Positions 1 to 10,562 of a stretch of DNA of 64,000 nt are shown here, piece by piece. Numbering within the stretch: the stretch's first letter is position 1; the number at the start of each line of letters is the position of its first letter. Below the pieces are notes generated by a model, which ran no database searches, was not told where the DNA came from, and worked only from the letters and a program-made list of their open reading frames with translations. Both the position numbers and the translations under genes were made by a program. The stretch is from Pseudomonas sp. BN411 (lineage in GTDB: Bacteria; Pseudomonadota; Gammaproteobacteria; Pseudomonadales; Pseudomonadaceae), in NCBI RefSeq assembly GCF_029871235.1, contig NZ_SSOM01000049.1, forward strand, positions 18,696 to 82,695, in the 5' to 3' direction.

Positions 1-354
1 TGCCCGACCGGGTGTGCAAGTAAATTTTTCACGTCAAAAAATTGCCCGCGCAGCCGGATTTCTGACCCTCTGCTCCTCTGCAGGCCACTACTCATCAGTG
101 TTTCAGCGTTTTCTTAGGCCTTGGTCGGATTGCGGCCTTATGTCGCAGCGAGCGGTGCTCTAGGTTGGCAAATGATAGTCATTAGCGTTTGATTGGTGGT
201 TAATTAATCACTACACGTGAGTTGCTCAGGAGAACTTGTAAATTGCCTCGGAAAATATGCTGTGAACGTTCCTAAGTTGCTCTTCCAGCTGTTTTCATAA
301 TTGCGACAATTCCATTTGTTTTTGTTCATATTGAATTGCGAAAGAGGAAAAAGA
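1..354. other. Intergenic stretch without a supported gene
   Basis: I see no reading frame here with both a plausible start and protein-like composition. The segment from about 160 to 340 is AT-richer than its surroundings and probably holds promoters for a gene left of the window. Confidence 0.5.
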
Positions 355-376
355 GGCCGGCCCAGATGAGCCGGCC
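355..376 (-). terminator. Rho-independent terminator of the PhoX-like gene
   Basis: A 7-bp GC stem (GGCCGGC / GCCGGCC) with an 8-nt loop is followed, in the leftward direction, by a T-rich run (plus-strand A-rich 347-353). It lies just past the stop of the PhoX-like gene. Confidence 0.75.
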
Positions 377-393
377 GAAATCCTTGAGGGGAT

Positions 394-2388
394 TTAGAGC
401 AGTCGACGGCCGTCCTCGCGCTGGATGACCACGGTGGACGAGCGGGGGCGCTTGCCCGGGCCGTCCGGCCAGGCGCTGAGCAGGTTGGTCGCGGTGGAGC
501 CTTCGCCCGGGTGCTGGATGTTGACGAACAGGGTGCGGAAGTCCGGTGTTGCACTGATGCCGGTGACTTCGGCACCCAGCGGGCCTACCAGGAAGCGCTT
601 GAGTTCGCCGCTGCGCGGGTCGGCTACGAGCATCTGGTTGTTACCGAAGGGGCCGGCGCTGAGCTGGCTACCACTCATGTCTGTCTGGATCCACAGACGG
701 CCTTCGTCGTCGAACCAGAGCCCATCCGGGCTGGCGAGGATGTTCTGCGCGCCCAGGGGCTTGCCATCCGGGCCGCGGCTGTCGCCCTCGGGGCCGGCGA
801 GCAGGAAGATGTTCCAATCGAAACGGCTGCCTGCGTGGTCGCGGCTGTTTTCGCGCCAGCGGATGATGTGGCCGTAGGCGTTGGCCGTGCGCGGGTTGGC
901 GGCGTCTGCGGTGGTGCGGGAGGTGTTGTTGGTGAGGGTGAAGTACACCTCGCCATTGTCCGGATTAACTGCGCCCCATTCCGGGCGGTCCATGCGGGTG
1001 GCGCCGACGACATCGGCGGCCAGGCGGGTGTTGATCAGCACGTCGCCCTGGTCGGCAAAGGTGACGCCGGCGGCGAGGCAGGCCTTGAGGAAGTTGCGAT
1101 CGTTGATGTCCAGGGGCAGCCAGTCGCCGCTGCCGTCGGCATTGAAACGGCCGACATAGAGGGTGCCTTCGTCCAACAGGCGACCGTTGGCCTGGCCGGG
1201 GCGGTACTTGTCGCGGCTGACGTACTTGTAGATGTATTCGTTCTGCGAGTCGTCGCCGGAATAGCAGACTACCGGGCGACCGGGTTTCACCGGGGCGAAG
1301 ATCAGGCCTTCGTGGGCGAATCGGCCCAGAGCAGTGTGCTTCACCGGCGTGGAATCCGGGTCGAAGGGATCGATTTCGACGATCCAGCCGAAGTGGTTCG
1401 GCTCATTGCGGTAGTCGCCCGTGGCGTCGGCGGTCTTGCGGGTCGCGTCGAAGCGTTCGAATTCGTCGCCCGGCAAGGTTTCCCAGCCGAAGCGGCTGCT
1501 GCTGCGCAGACCGTAGCGCTGCAGTTCGCGCGGCAGGCCGGTATCGCGGGTGGCGAAGTAGCCGGCCCAGTTCTCCTCGCAGGTGAGGTAGGTGCCCCAG
1601 GGCGTGAAGCCGTTGGAGCAGTTGTTCTGGGTGCCACGAGTGGCGGTGCCCTGCGGGCTGTAGCGGGTTTGCAGCAGCTTGTGGCCGCGGGCCGGCCCGG
1701 TGATCTGCATCGGCGTGGCGGCGGTGATGCGGCGGTTGCGGCGGCTCGGCACTACTTCCCATTCGCCGTTTACATTGCGGCGGATTTCGACCACTGAAAC
1801 GCCGTGAGCGTTGATTTCTTTGCGGACTTCTTCAGCGATGGTGCGCTTGCCGCTGACCACGGTCGGGCCGTTGGGGTGCAGCAGCGGGGCATCGATGTAC
1901 TCGTGGTTGAGAACCAGCAGGCCGTGGTCGGAACGTTTGCCTGGGCCGCGACGGGCGTCGATGGGGAAGAAGTGCATGCCGTCATGGTGCATGCCGATCT
2001 GCTCGGCCTGATCCTGGGCGCTGTTGCTGGCATCCTCTGCGAAGGCCGGATAGCGGCCCGTGATTGGCGTGCCCCACGGAATGAACGGTGTGGCCTTGTA
2101 GCCTGGCGGCACGGTGATGGTGTCGGCGCGGCCAGTGGGGATGGCATCGAAGGGCAGGCGCGAGCGCGGCTTGAAGGGGAAGCCCTTGGCCTGCGAGTCG
2201 GCGGCCATCGCGTCGCCTGGAAGGGCTGCACCAAGGAATGCCAGGGCACTCGCGGCAGCGCCACCGATCAATACCTGGCGGCGGTTGAGGCTACCGATCA
2301 AGTTGTTGATGTGCGGGTTGTTGGAGGTGTTGCTGGGCAGTTCGTCGCCGTTACCAAAGAGCACGGCGTTGTCGTTGTGTTCGTTCAA
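394..2388 (-). CDS. PhoX/DUF839-family Tat-exported phosphatase-like protein
   Basis: A 664-residue protein of the PhoX (DUF839) family. Family members are calcium/iron-dependent alkaline phosphatases or relatives in the periplasm. Residues 36-62 form a twin-arginine signal: NRRQVLIGG, a hydrophobic alanine-rich stretch, then a cleavage-like AMA-AD. The mature part has the family's beta-propeller-like pattern, including a region with HFGWIVEIDP and a late stretch SPDGLWFDDEGRLWIQTD typical of PhoX. The length fits full PhoX homologues. It stands alone with its own terminator. The substrate is not shown by the sequence and many DUF839 proteins are untested, so I give no gene symbol. Confidence 0.8.
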   Translation of the reverse strand: MNEHNDNAVLFGNGDELPSNTSNNPHINNLIGSLNRRQVLIGGAAASALAFLGAALPGDAMAADSQAKGFPFKPRSRLPFDAIPTGRADTITVPPGYKATPFIPWGTPITGRYPAFAEDASNSAQDQAEQIGMHHDGMHFFPIDARRGPGKRSDHGLLVLNHEYIDAPLLHPNGPTVVSGKRTIAEEVRKEINAHGVSVVEIRRNVNGEWEVVPSRRNRRITAATPMQITGPARGHKLLQTRYSPQGTATRGTQNNCSNGFTPWGTYLTCEENWAGYFATRDTGLPRELQRYGLRSSSRFGWETLPGDEFERFDATRKTADATGDYRNEPNHFGWIVEIDPFDPDSTPVKHTALGRFAHEGLIFAPVKPGRPVVCYSGDDSQNEYIYKYVSRDKYRPGQANGRLLDEGTLYVGRFNADGSGDWLPLDINDRNFLKACLAAGVTFADQGDVLINTRLAADVVGATRMDRPEWGAVNPDNGEVYFTLTNNTSRTTADAANPRTANAYGHIIRWRENSRDHAGSRFDWNIFLLAGPEGDSRGPDGKPLGAQNILASPDGLWFDDEGRLWIQTDMSGSQLSAGPFGNNQMLVADPRSGELKRFLVGPLGAEVTGISATPDFRTLFVNIQHPGEGSTATNLLSAWPDGPGKRPRSSTVVIQREDGRRLL

Positions 2389-2502
2389 GGCGGGTCTCCA
2401 CGCAGGCGAATCGACGGAGACCTGACGCTAATTCCCAAAAGCGACGGAACAATGACAGAGATGTGGAGATGCTGTTGCGTGGGACTCGGCGCACGTCTTG
2501 CG

Positions 2503-3102
2503 TCATTCGCTCGCGACTGAGGGGAACTTCTGGCTGATGGCGAAAATCAGCGCCCCTCCCGAGAGCTGCTCTATCACGCGGTCGCGATCCACTCTTGCCA
2601 GTACCAGGCAGCCATAGCTGCGCCCAGGTACGCCGTGCTCGCGGATGAAGTCGTCTTCCATGTACGCGTTGGCGTGAATGACGATGGCGCGCTCCTCGGC
2701 ATTGCTATTGCTCGCGCTGAGCCCGATGAGACGCATGGAACGGCCGTGGCCCGGCTCGTCGCTGTCGAACACCTGTGACGTGCGGAACAGGCCCAGGGAA
2801 CTGGAGCGGCTTCCGAAATCGTTGGAGAAACTGTCTGCGTAACCATCGTGATCCGGGTCCGAGCCCTTGCCATGGGCGACGCGGAAACTGCCGAGCAGGG
2901 CGTGGCTGCGGCTGTCGAACAGATAGAAGCGCGGCAGGGTGGACGCGCGGCCATAGTCCACTACAGCGAAGTGCGGGTGCCTGTTGGCTTTCAGCTTGTC
3001 CAGTATCTCGCCTAGCCGGGGCTGACTAACCAGTAGTTCCAGGTCGCCGGCGCGCAGAGTAGAGGAGGCAAATAGTAGAATCAGCAGCAGGAAGCGCGGC
3101 AC
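2503..3102 (-). CDS. YkuD_2-type murein L,D-transpeptidase catalytic-domain protein
   Basis: I place the start at the GTG at 3102 because GGAG lies 8 nt upstream and the protein then begins with a clean signal peptide (PRFLLLILLFASSTLRA). The open frame itself runs further upstream. The 199-residue product has His143 in VIHANAYM and Cys165 in GRSYGCLVL, the His/Cys pair expected of the YkuD_2 (L,D-transpeptidase catalytic domain) family. A secreted role in peptidoglycan remodelling is therefore likely. It is followed leftward by the PhoX-like gene and lies behind the aceA terminator. The exact reaction (cross-linking or lipoprotein attachment) cannot be read from the sequence. Confidence 0.75.
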   Translation of the reverse strand: MPRFLLLILLFASSTLRAGDLELLVSQPRLGEILDKLKANRHPHFAVVDYGRASTLPRFYLFDSRSHALLGSFRVAHGKGSDPDHDGYADSFSNDFGSRSSSLGLFRTSQVFDSDEPGHGRSMRLIGLSASNSNAEERAIVIHANAYMEDDFIREHGVPGRSYGCLVLARVDRDRVIEQLSGGALIFAISQKFPSVASE

Positions 3103-3195
3103 GACAGGAGCTCCAGGGTTTTCTGCAGATTCTAGGAATGCGCCACGGCCTGGCAAGACGTTGCAGACCATTGGCCATGGTGCAGAAAAGAAAAA

Positions 3196-3215
3196 CCCCG
3201 GTGCATGCACCGGGG
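3196..3215 (-). terminator. Rho-independent terminator downstream of aceA
   Basis: A perfect 10-bp palindrome CCCCGGTGCA/TGCACCGGGG is followed leftward by a T tract (plus-strand AAAAA at 3191-3195). It lies about 55 nt after the aceA stop. Confidence 0.85.
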
Positions 3216-3269
3216 TCTTCTTGACTCGCCATGTCCGGCCGATGCGTGGTCGGCCGGTGGCAGTTCCTC

Positions 3270-4865
3270 TTAGTGGAACTGGTTCATGGTGTTGTCTTTA
3301 CCGCTCGCTTTCAGAGCAGCTTCGCCAGCGAAGTACTCTTTGTGGTTGTCGCCGATGTCGGAGCCAGCCATGTTCTGGTGCTTGACGCAGGCGATGCCCT
3401 GACGCAGTTCCTGACGCTGAACGCCCTTCACGTAGGCCAGCATGCCCTGGTCGGCGAAGTAACCTTTGGCCAGGTTGTCGGTGGACAGGGCCGCGGTGTG
3501 GTAGGTCGGCAGGGTGATCAGGTGGTGGAAGATGCCGGCGTGGGCCGAACCGTCGCGCTGGAAGGTACGGATCTTCTCGTCTGCAACCTGGGCCAGCTCG
3601 GTCTCGTCGTACTCGACGCTCATCAGCTTGGCACGGTCGTAGGCGGAAACATCTTTGCCTTCAGCAACGAACGCATCGAACACTTGCTGACGGAAGTTCA
3701 GGGTCCAGTTGAAGGACGGGCTGTTGTTGTAAACCAGCTTGGCGTTCGGGATGACCTGACGGATGCGGTCAACCATGCCTTTGATCTGGCCAACGTGGGG
3801 CTTCTCGGTTTCGATCCACAGCAGGTCGGCGCCGTTCTGCAGCGAGGTGATGCAGTCCAGGACGCAGCGGTCTTCGCCGGTGCCCTTGCGGAACTGGAAC
3901 AGGTTGCTCGGCAGACGCTTCGGACGCAGCAGTTTGCCGCCGCGGTTGATCACCACGTCGCCGTTCTGCAGGTCGGATGCGTTGATTTCGTCGCAGTCCA
4001 GGAAGGAGTTGTACTGGTCGCCCAGGTCGCCCGGTTGCTTGGTCACGGCGATCTGCTTGGTCAGGCCGGCACCCAGGGAGTCGGTACGGGCAACGATCAC
4101 GCCATCGTCAACGCCCAGCTCGAGGAAGGCGTAGCGAACAGCGTTGATCTTGGCGAGGAAGTCTTCGTGCGGAACGGTCACTTTGCCGTCCTGGTGGCCG
4201 CACTGCTTCTCGTCGGAAACCTGGTTCTCGATCTGGATGCAGCAGGCACCGGCTTCGATCATTTTCTTGGCCAGCAGGTAGGTGGCTTCCGGGTTACCGA
4301 AACCAGCGTCGATGTCGGCAATGATCGGTACTACGTGGGTTTCGTAGCCGTCGATCTGAGCCTGGATTTCGTCCTGCTTGACCTTGTCGCCAGCGGCGCG
4401 GGCGGCATCCAGCGCGGTGAACAGCAGGTCCAGTTCGCGGGCGTCAGCCTGGCGCAGGAAGGTGTAGAGCTCTTCGATCAGGCCGGAAACGGCAGTCTTC
4501 TCGTGCATGGACTGGTCGGGCAGCGGGCCGAAGTCGGAACGCAGCGCGGCAACCATCCAGCCGGACAGGTAGAGGTAACGCTTGTTGGTGGTCTTCAGGT
4601 GCTTCTTGATGGAGATCAGCTTCTGCTGACCGATGAAGCCGTGCCAGCAGCCCAGGGATTGGGTGTAGACGGAGGAGTCGGCGTCGTACTCGGCCATGTC
4701 CTTGCGCATGATGGCCGCAGTGTACTTGGCGATATCCAGACCGGTCTTGAAGCGGTTCTGGGCGCGCATACGGGCAACCGACTCGGGGTTGATAGCGCTC
4801 CAGCTGTTGCCGTTCGCTTCTTTCAGAGCGGCAATGGCCTTGATGTCGTTTTGATAAGCGGACAT
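3270..4865 (-). CDS. aceA: Isocitrate lyase
   Basis: Cleaves isocitrate to succinate and glyoxylate, the first step of the glyoxylate shunt. The protein is 531 residues with the start at 4865 (AAGGA upstream, MSAYQNDIKA). The frame is open for 17 more codons upstream but those lack a ribosome site. The active-site motif is KQCGH at residues 220-224 with Cys222 as catalytic base. The length of about 530 residues and the Q in KQCGH place it in the long Pseudomonas-type subfamily, not the 434-residue E. coli type. It is monocistronic, with a strong terminator downstream and a 500-bp leader region upstream. It shares the window with both isocitrate dehydrogenases, which compete for its substrate. 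Confidence 0.97.
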   Translation of the reverse strand: MSAYQNDIKAIAALKEANGNSWSAINPESVARMRAQNRFKTGLDIAKYTAAIMRKDMAEYDADSSVYTQSLGCWHGFIGQQKLISIKKHLKTTNKRYLYLSGWMVAALRSDFGPLPDQSMHEKTAVSGLIEELYTFLRQADARELDLLFTALDAARAAGDKVKQDEIQAQIDGYETHVVPIIADIDAGFGNPEATYLLAKKMIEAGACCIQIENQVSDEKQCGHQDGKVTVPHEDFLAKINAVRYAFLELGVDDGVIVARTDSLGAGLTKQIAVTKQPGDLGDQYNSFLDCDEINASDLQNGDVVINRGGKLLRPKRLPSNLFQFRKGTGEDRCVLDCITSLQNGADLLWIETEKPHVGQIKGMVDRIRQVIPNAKLVYNNSPSFNWTLNFRQQVFDAFVAEGKDVSAYDRAKLMSVEYDETELAQVADEKIRTFQRDGSAHAGIFHHLITLPTYHTAALSTDNLAKGYFADQGMLAYVKGVQRQELRQGIACVKHQNMAGSDIGDNHKEYFAGEAALKASGKDNTMNQFH

Positions 4866-5373
4866 GGTCAATCCTTCAAAGTGTGTATGGGGTTGAGCAC
4901 CGACTTTCCCACTCAAAAACCTGCGTTCTGAAGGTTATTGCGGGTTGCTCACCGCAGCGCGTCGAAGGACCGACTGGAGAGATGTAGCTGGAGGAGGGGT
5001 GACTGACTGCAGACGCTCGCGAAATCGATGGGTGGTTTTGCGCTCTTTGATCACTTGCCGGTTCGTGGAAACCGTTGGGCGATCTGCCGGGCACTGCCTT
5101 CGATCCTGCGATTGTTGCGGGTGCTTCCCCGTCCCTCAGGACAACCTCGTTCCAGTCGCAACCTCGTCGCACTGCCTTATGGGCTGTTACAACACGGGTC
5201 GGCTCGGCTGGTTGGCTGGAGCGCGACCCGGAGGCCCTTTTCAGAGCCCCTGGCTAGCGGGAGCGAGGCCATCTTGCTCTTTCAAACAAGTGTTCGTCAA
5301 TCGTTTTGTAGTGTTTTTTTTGGACTACTACATAAGACCTTCGGATGAGACCGGGTGGTCTGAAAAGAGGCTG
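4866..5373. promoter_or_regulatory. Long intergenic region upstream of aceA
   Basis: About 500 bp without a supported gene. It must hold the aceA promoter. The AT-rich patch at 5300-5340 stands out. Around 5212-5275 there is an imperfect direct repeat (a GGCTGGAGCGCGACC-like unit, then GGCTAGCGGGAGCGAGG). I could not identify a specific operator. An unannotated small RNA is possible but not shown. Confidence 0.4.
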
Positions 5374-6183
5374 TCAGTCGACTGCGTCGACCTTGAGGCG
5401 CAGGGTCATGTCTTCACGTCCCTGGGTGGTGCGGTGGCGCAGGAAGCCACTCTGGTCGGACTGGCTGTCTTCGTTCACTGCGCCGATGGTGATCCACTCG
5501 CCAAGGCGGCCGCTGACCTTGGTGTCGGTGCTCTGCACGTCGATCACGCCGGGCTGGCTGCTGTTCAGGCGATCCCGGTTGCTGCTGATGCTGACGTGCA
5601 CCAGCTCGCCGGAAAGGGTGGCGGTGACGTAGAAGCCGCGGGTTACGTTGCGGTATTCGGTGTTGCTGTAGACCTCGCCGTAGGGACCGCTGCTGGTCGT
5701 GGTGAGGGGGACGCTCTGGCCCACCTGGATCAGCGCCGGGTAGCCCTCGGTGGTCTGCACTTGCTGCACGCCCGCGCCACGGCTGTCGGTAGTGCGGCGA
5801 ATCATGCGGACCTGGTCGCGGCCATTCACTTCGCCACGGCCGGCCTGGACTTCGACGCCACCGGCGCTGGCCGAACCATTGACCGCATAGCCGCGGTCGC
5901 TCTGGAAGTTGCTGTCGCTGGTATCGACGCTGATCAGCAGGCGTCGCGGCTTCGTGTCGAGCTGGTCGAGGAGGTTGCGCAGTTCGCTGATCTTTGCCGG
6001 TTCGGCGTTGACGATCAGTTGGTTGCCGTAGGCGCTGACGCGACCCTCGTTGCCCAGCACCGACTGCGCCATCGGCAGCAGCTCATCCGCTGTGCGGTAG
6101 CGCAGCTGGATGAGCTCCGTCGCCGCCTGCAGGGGCAGGCAGACTAGCAGAAGGAGGGCTGCGAGCAGGGCGCGTGGGGTCAT
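5374..6183 (-). CDS. Secretin N-terminal-domain-like exported protein
   Basis: A 269-residue protein with a signal peptide (residues 1-20, ending LPLQA). Residues 21-75 resemble the secretin N1/NolW-type fold: the pattern LIQLRYRTADELLPMAQ ... GNQLIVNAEPAKISELRNLLDQLD is typical of secretin short domains. It lacks the C-terminal beta-barrel of a real secretin, so it cannot form an outer-membrane pore. It is the last gene of a leftward run with roxA, a GNAT and a PLD-like gene, overlapping the previous gene by 4 bp (ATGA). The function is unknown. Confidence 0.7.
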   Translation of the reverse strand: MTPRALLAALLLLVCLPLQAATELIQLRYRTADELLPMAQSVLGNEGRVSAYGNQLIVNAEPAKISELRNLLDQLDTKPRRLLISVDTSDSNFQSDRGYAVNGSASAGGVEVQAGRGEVNGRDQVRMIRRTTDSRGAGVQQVQTTEGYPALIQVGQSVPLTTTSSGPYGEVYSNTEYRNVTRGFYVTATLSGELVHVSISSNRDRLNSSQPGVIDVQSTDTKVSGRLGEWITIGAVNEDSQSDQSGFLRHRTTQGREDMTLRLKVDAVD

Positions 6184-6809
6184 ATCAGGAAGCTCCGCAA
6201 ATCGGGGTCGGTAATGCTCAGGTCCCAGGCCTGGTCGAAGCGGGTCTGCTGCAGCCGGGTCCTTCCGGGGTCGTTGTACAGGGCGTAACCGGCCAGCTGC
6301 TCGGGCTCGGGGCGCACGAGCAGGCCGCGGTCATCGGCAATCAGATAGGCGAGGTCCTCCGAGGGGTGGTCGGGGTTGATCCGGCGAATCTGGAAGTTGC
6401 TGGAGAGGCGCCGACTCAGGCTGAGCAGGCGATGGCCTTCCTTCACGGCGCGGCTCAGGTCGCGCACGAGGATGCGCAGTTGGCACTTGGGGTCGCTGAC
6501 CAGCAGGCGGGTGCAGGCCTGTTGGATGGCGCTGTTGTGGTAGAGCCAGGGTTCGAGGTCCGGGCTGTACAGGCACAGTCGGCGGCGGGCCTGCTGCATC
6601 AGCGCAAGGGCATGGGCGCGGGCATCTTCCAGGGTGCTGAAGCGTTCGAGTCGGTCGTGGATGCCGAGGCTGAATGGGGCGGGTTCCCAGTCGGAGGCTT
6701 CGGGCTGAGGGGGCGTTGGATTGTGAATGCTGAAACGCCCCGGCGACTGGAACTCGATTGCCGGTAATTCGACTTCGTTCTCAGCAGCTTCCGGGGCGTT
6801 TTCGTTCAT
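6180..6809 (-). CDS. PLD-like/DUF7931-type conserved protein
   Basis: A 209-residue soluble protein without a signal peptide. After a proline- and acid-rich first 50 residues it has a core with ALMQQARRRLCLYSPDLEPWLY and LRILVRDLSRAVKEGHRLL. This resembles the phospholipase-D-like fold seen in small Pseudomonas proteins, but I see no complete HKD motif, so catalysis is doubtful. It is translationally coupled to the downstream secretin-like gene (ATGA) and starts 8 bp after the GNAT gene, so they are probably co-transcribed. No firm function. Confidence 0.6.
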   Translation of the reverse strand: MNENAPEAAENEVELPAIEFQSPGRFSIHNPTPPQPEASDWEPAPFSLGIHDRLERFSTLEDARAHALALMQQARRRLCLYSPDLEPWLYHNSAIQQACTRLLVSDPKCQLRILVRDLSRAVKEGHRLLSLSRRLSSNFQIRRINPDHPSEDLAYLIADDRGLLVRPEPEQLAGYALYNDPGRTRLQQTRFDQAWDLSITDPDLRSFLI

Positions 6810-6817
6810 TCGGACCT

Positions 6818-7243
6818 CTACTGGCTTTCGCGCACCATGTCCACGTGGGGAATGCCAGCCTCGAGGAACTCGCTGCTGACGATCTTGAAGCCGTGGCGTT
6901 CGTAGAACGCGGTGGCGTGGACCTGTGCCGAGAGCATCTGGCGCTTCAGGCCACGGCGTTCGGCTTCAGCGATAGCTGCCTGCAGCAGCCGGTCACCGAC
7001 TTTGAGTCCGCGCCAGTCCCTGAGGACCGAAACGCGGCCGATGTGGCCATCCGGCAACAAGCGGGCGGTGCCGATAGCATAGTCCCGCTCGAAGGCGAGA
7101 AAGTGCACGGCGTCCGCATCTTCGGTGTCCCACTCCAGTTCCGGTGCGACGGATTGCTCGGCGATGAATACGGCCTCACGAATACGGCGCAGGTCGGCAT
7201 TGTCCTTCTGCCAGTCGGCAACGCGGACGTGTATCTCACTCAT
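6818..7243 (-). CDS. GNAT-family N-acetyltransferase
   Basis: A 141-residue single-domain acetyl-CoA-dependent acetyltransferase. The acetyl-CoA loop is RDWRGLKVGDRLL, followed by the family's C-terminal pattern ATAFYERHGFKIVSSEF. I chose the ATG at 7243 because GGAG lies 7 nt upstream. An ATG two codons earlier is also open. It overlaps the end of roxA by 8 bp, so the two are probably translated together. The substrate is unknown. Nearness to the ribosomal oxygenase does not prove a ribosomal target. Confidence 0.8.
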   Translation of the reverse strand: MSEIHVRVADWQKDNADLRRIREAVFIAEQSVAPELEWDTEDADAVHFLAFERDYAIGTARLLPDGHIGRVSVLRDWRGLKVGDRLLQAAIAEAERRGLKRQMLSAQVHATAFYERHGFKIVSSEFLEAGIPHVDMVRESQ

Positions 7244-8402
7244 CGGCAAACTCCAGACTTCCTTGCTTGATCAGTTCCAGAAGAAGCTTACGCCCGTCCT
7301 CATCGCCCAGCCATTGGCCGAGATTGTCGAAATGCAATGCTTCGGCAGCGCAGATCAGTTTAAGGAGTTCGCGCAGGCTGCTCGGCAGCAGGCGGCTCTG
7401 GCCGCTGGCGAAGAGCACCAGGCCGATATCGACTTCGGACCAGGCCAGGCGTGCGCTGGGGTTGCGGATCAGTACCGCGCCGTCTTCGATTGCGCCGAGG
7501 AAGTCCTCTTCCTCTACGTCTGCGCCGGCGACCAGTTCCGGGTAGCGCGGCTCGGTCATGAACTGGCCGAACCAGGTGAGGAGCAGGCGTTCGTCGCTCA
7601 TGTGCTCGTTGAGCAGGACCTTGAGGCGGTCCAGGGCGTCGCGCTGGATTTCATGCGGGTCGCTGGCGGGGGCGGTGCCGGCGTCGCTGTAGCGTTCTTC
7701 GTCCGGCAGGAACTGCGCGAGGAAGTCGGTGAAGTGGGTCAGTACTTCGGCGGCACTGGGAGCGCGGAAGCCAACGGAGTAGGTCATGCAGTCGTCTTCG
7801 GCGATGCCGAAATGGGCCAGGCGCGGCGGCAGGTAGAGCATGTCGCCGGGCTCCAGAACCCATTCGTCGGTCTGCTGGAAGTCGGCGAGGATGCGCAGGT
7901 CGGCGTGGGGCAGCAGGGCGCTCTCGGCGTCGCACATCTGGCCGATCTTCCAGCGACGGCAGCCGTGGCCCTGCAGGAGGAACACGTCGTAGTTGTCGAA
8001 ATGCGGTCCTACACCGCCACCCGGCGCGGCGTAGCTGATCATCACGTCATCGATCCGCCAGCTCGGCAGGAAGCGGAAGTGTTCCAGCAGTTCGGCGACT
8101 TCCGGGACGAACTGGTCGACCGCCTGGACCAGCAGGGTCCAGTCGCGCTCGGGAAGGTTCTGATAGGTGTCTTCGGCGAAGGGGCCACGACGCATTTCCC
8201 AGGGACGCTCGCCGTGCTCGAGAACCACGCGGGATTCAACTTCCTCTTCCAGGGAAAGGCCCGCGAGCTCGTCGGGAGAGATGGGGCTTTCGAATCCGGG
8301 GATGGCCTGGCGGATCAGAAGCGGCTTCTGTTGCCAGTAGTCGCGCAGGAATTCGCGCGCAGTAAGGCCACCCAGAAGTTGAAGAGGAGTATCAGGATTC
8401 AT
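7236..8402 (-). CDS. roxA: Ribosomal protein L16 arginine hydroxylase (RoxA/YcfD, cupin/JmjC)
   Basis: An Fe(II)/2-oxoglutarate dioxygenase of the YcfD/RoxA family, known to hydroxylate an arginine of ribosomal protein L16. The 388-residue protein has a JmjC core with the iron triad His134-x-Asp136 (PHFDNYD) and distal His197 (LPPRLAHFG), then a C-terminal dimerisation/winged-helix part. The start at 8402 gives MNPDTPLQLL, with AAGG 8 nt upstream. The 18 open codons before it run through the purB terminator and are not translated. It is first of a four-gene leftward run. Confidence 0.88.
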   Translation of the reverse strand: MNPDTPLQLLGGLTAREFLRDYWQQKPLLIRQAIPGFESPISPDELAGLSLEEEVESRVVLEHGERPWEMRRGPFAEDTYQNLPERDWTLLVQAVDQFVPEVAELLEHFRFLPSWRIDDVMISYAAPGGGVGPHFDNYDVFLLQGHGCRRWKIGQMCDAESALLPHADLRILADFQQTDEWVLEPGDMLYLPPRLAHFGIAEDDCMTYSVGFRAPSAAEVLTHFTDFLAQFLPDEERYSDAGTAPASDPHEIQRDALDRLKVLLNEHMSDERLLLTWFGQFMTEPRYPELVAGADVEEEDFLGAIEDGAVLIRNPSARLAWSEVDIGLVLFASGQSRLLPSSLRELLKLICAAEALHFDNLGQWLGDEDGRKLLLELIKQGSLEFADE

Positions 8403-8417
8403 GTCTAAGCCTTTGAA

Positions 8418-8443
8418 ATAAAAACGCCCGGCACAGCCGGGCG
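8418..8443 (-). terminator. Rho-independent terminator of purB
   Basis: Stem CGCCCGGC / GCCGGGCG with a 3-nt loop (8425-8443), followed leftward by a T-rich tract (plus-strand A-rich 8418-8424). It separates purB from roxA. Confidence 0.85.
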
Positions 8444-8462
8444 TGCACTGGTTCAAAACCGA

Positions 8463-9875
<1,413 letters not shown>

Positions 9876-9941
9876 TCATACATGGTTTTCGTCCCGCTCG
9901 CTGCTTGTGCGCCATGGTCGACGACACATGGCGCAGGCGAG

Positions 9942-10562
9942 TCAGCCGCGCAGGAGCGGGTAAAGCTCGTTGAGCAGCTTGCGACGGCTGAACAGGAGCT
10001 GCCAGCGATTGCCGCCCAGCTGGCGCCAGAGGCGCGCGGCGCGGATGCCGGTGAGCAGCAGGGCGCGGATTTTCGCGGCGTTGCTGGATTGCTGCAGGTG
10101 GCGCATGTCGCCGTGTACCTGGATGCGCTGGCGGAAGGTGCTCAGCGTGTCCTGGTACAAGCTGGCGCAGGCAGCAATGACGTTGTCGTGCACCAGACCG
10201 AAGTGCTGCACCTGCTGCTGGATCTGGTCCAGGCGAGTGCCGATCACGTCGAGCATATCGCCGCGCTTGGCCAGCTGGCGCTCCAGGGTCAGAAGCGCCA
10301 GGGCGTAACGCAGGGGCTCGCGCTGCAGGCTGGAGGGCTCGCGCTCCAGGGCGCTGACCAGGGCCTTGTAGCCGTCGCGCAGGTTGAGGTCGTCACCGCC
10401 GTAGACGTCCAGGGTGTCTTTCGGATCTCGGACCAGCAGGCTGCCGAGCATGCAGCCGAGCGGCGGTTCGCTGATCTGGCCGGTCTTGGCGATGCGGTCC
10501 ACCAGCGCGGCCGCTTCGAAGACGGCGCCAAGTGCGACCAGTTGCTCACGGGTCTGGTTCAT
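9942..10562 (-). CDS. hflD: High-frequency lysogenization protein HflD homologue
   Basis: A 206-residue all-helical protein of the HflD family. In E. coli HflD is a peripheral membrane protein that binds phage lambda CII. Its role in Pseudomonas is less clear. The start overlaps the mnmA stop by 4 bp (ATGA), the usual mnmA-hflD coupling in gammaproteobacteria, which supports the assignment. There is no signal peptide or membrane segment. Confidence 0.9.
   Translation of the reverse strand: MNQTREQLVALGAVFEAAALVDRIAKTGQISEPPLGCMLGSLLVRDPKDTLDVYGGDDLNLRDGYKALVSALEREPSSLQREPLRYALALLTLERQLAKRGDMLDVIGTRLDQIQQQVQHFGLVHDNVIAACASLYQDTLSTFRQRIQVHGDMRHLQQSSNAAKIRALLLTGIRAARLWRQLGGNRWQLLFSRRKLLNELYPLLRG

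Noticed and set aside
511..1797. Long rightward open frame opposite the PhoX-like gene
   Set aside because: It is a shadow of GC-rich codon use on the other strand. The product is a low-complexity Val/Ala/Gly string without motif, while the minus-strand frame has a Tat signal and family segments.
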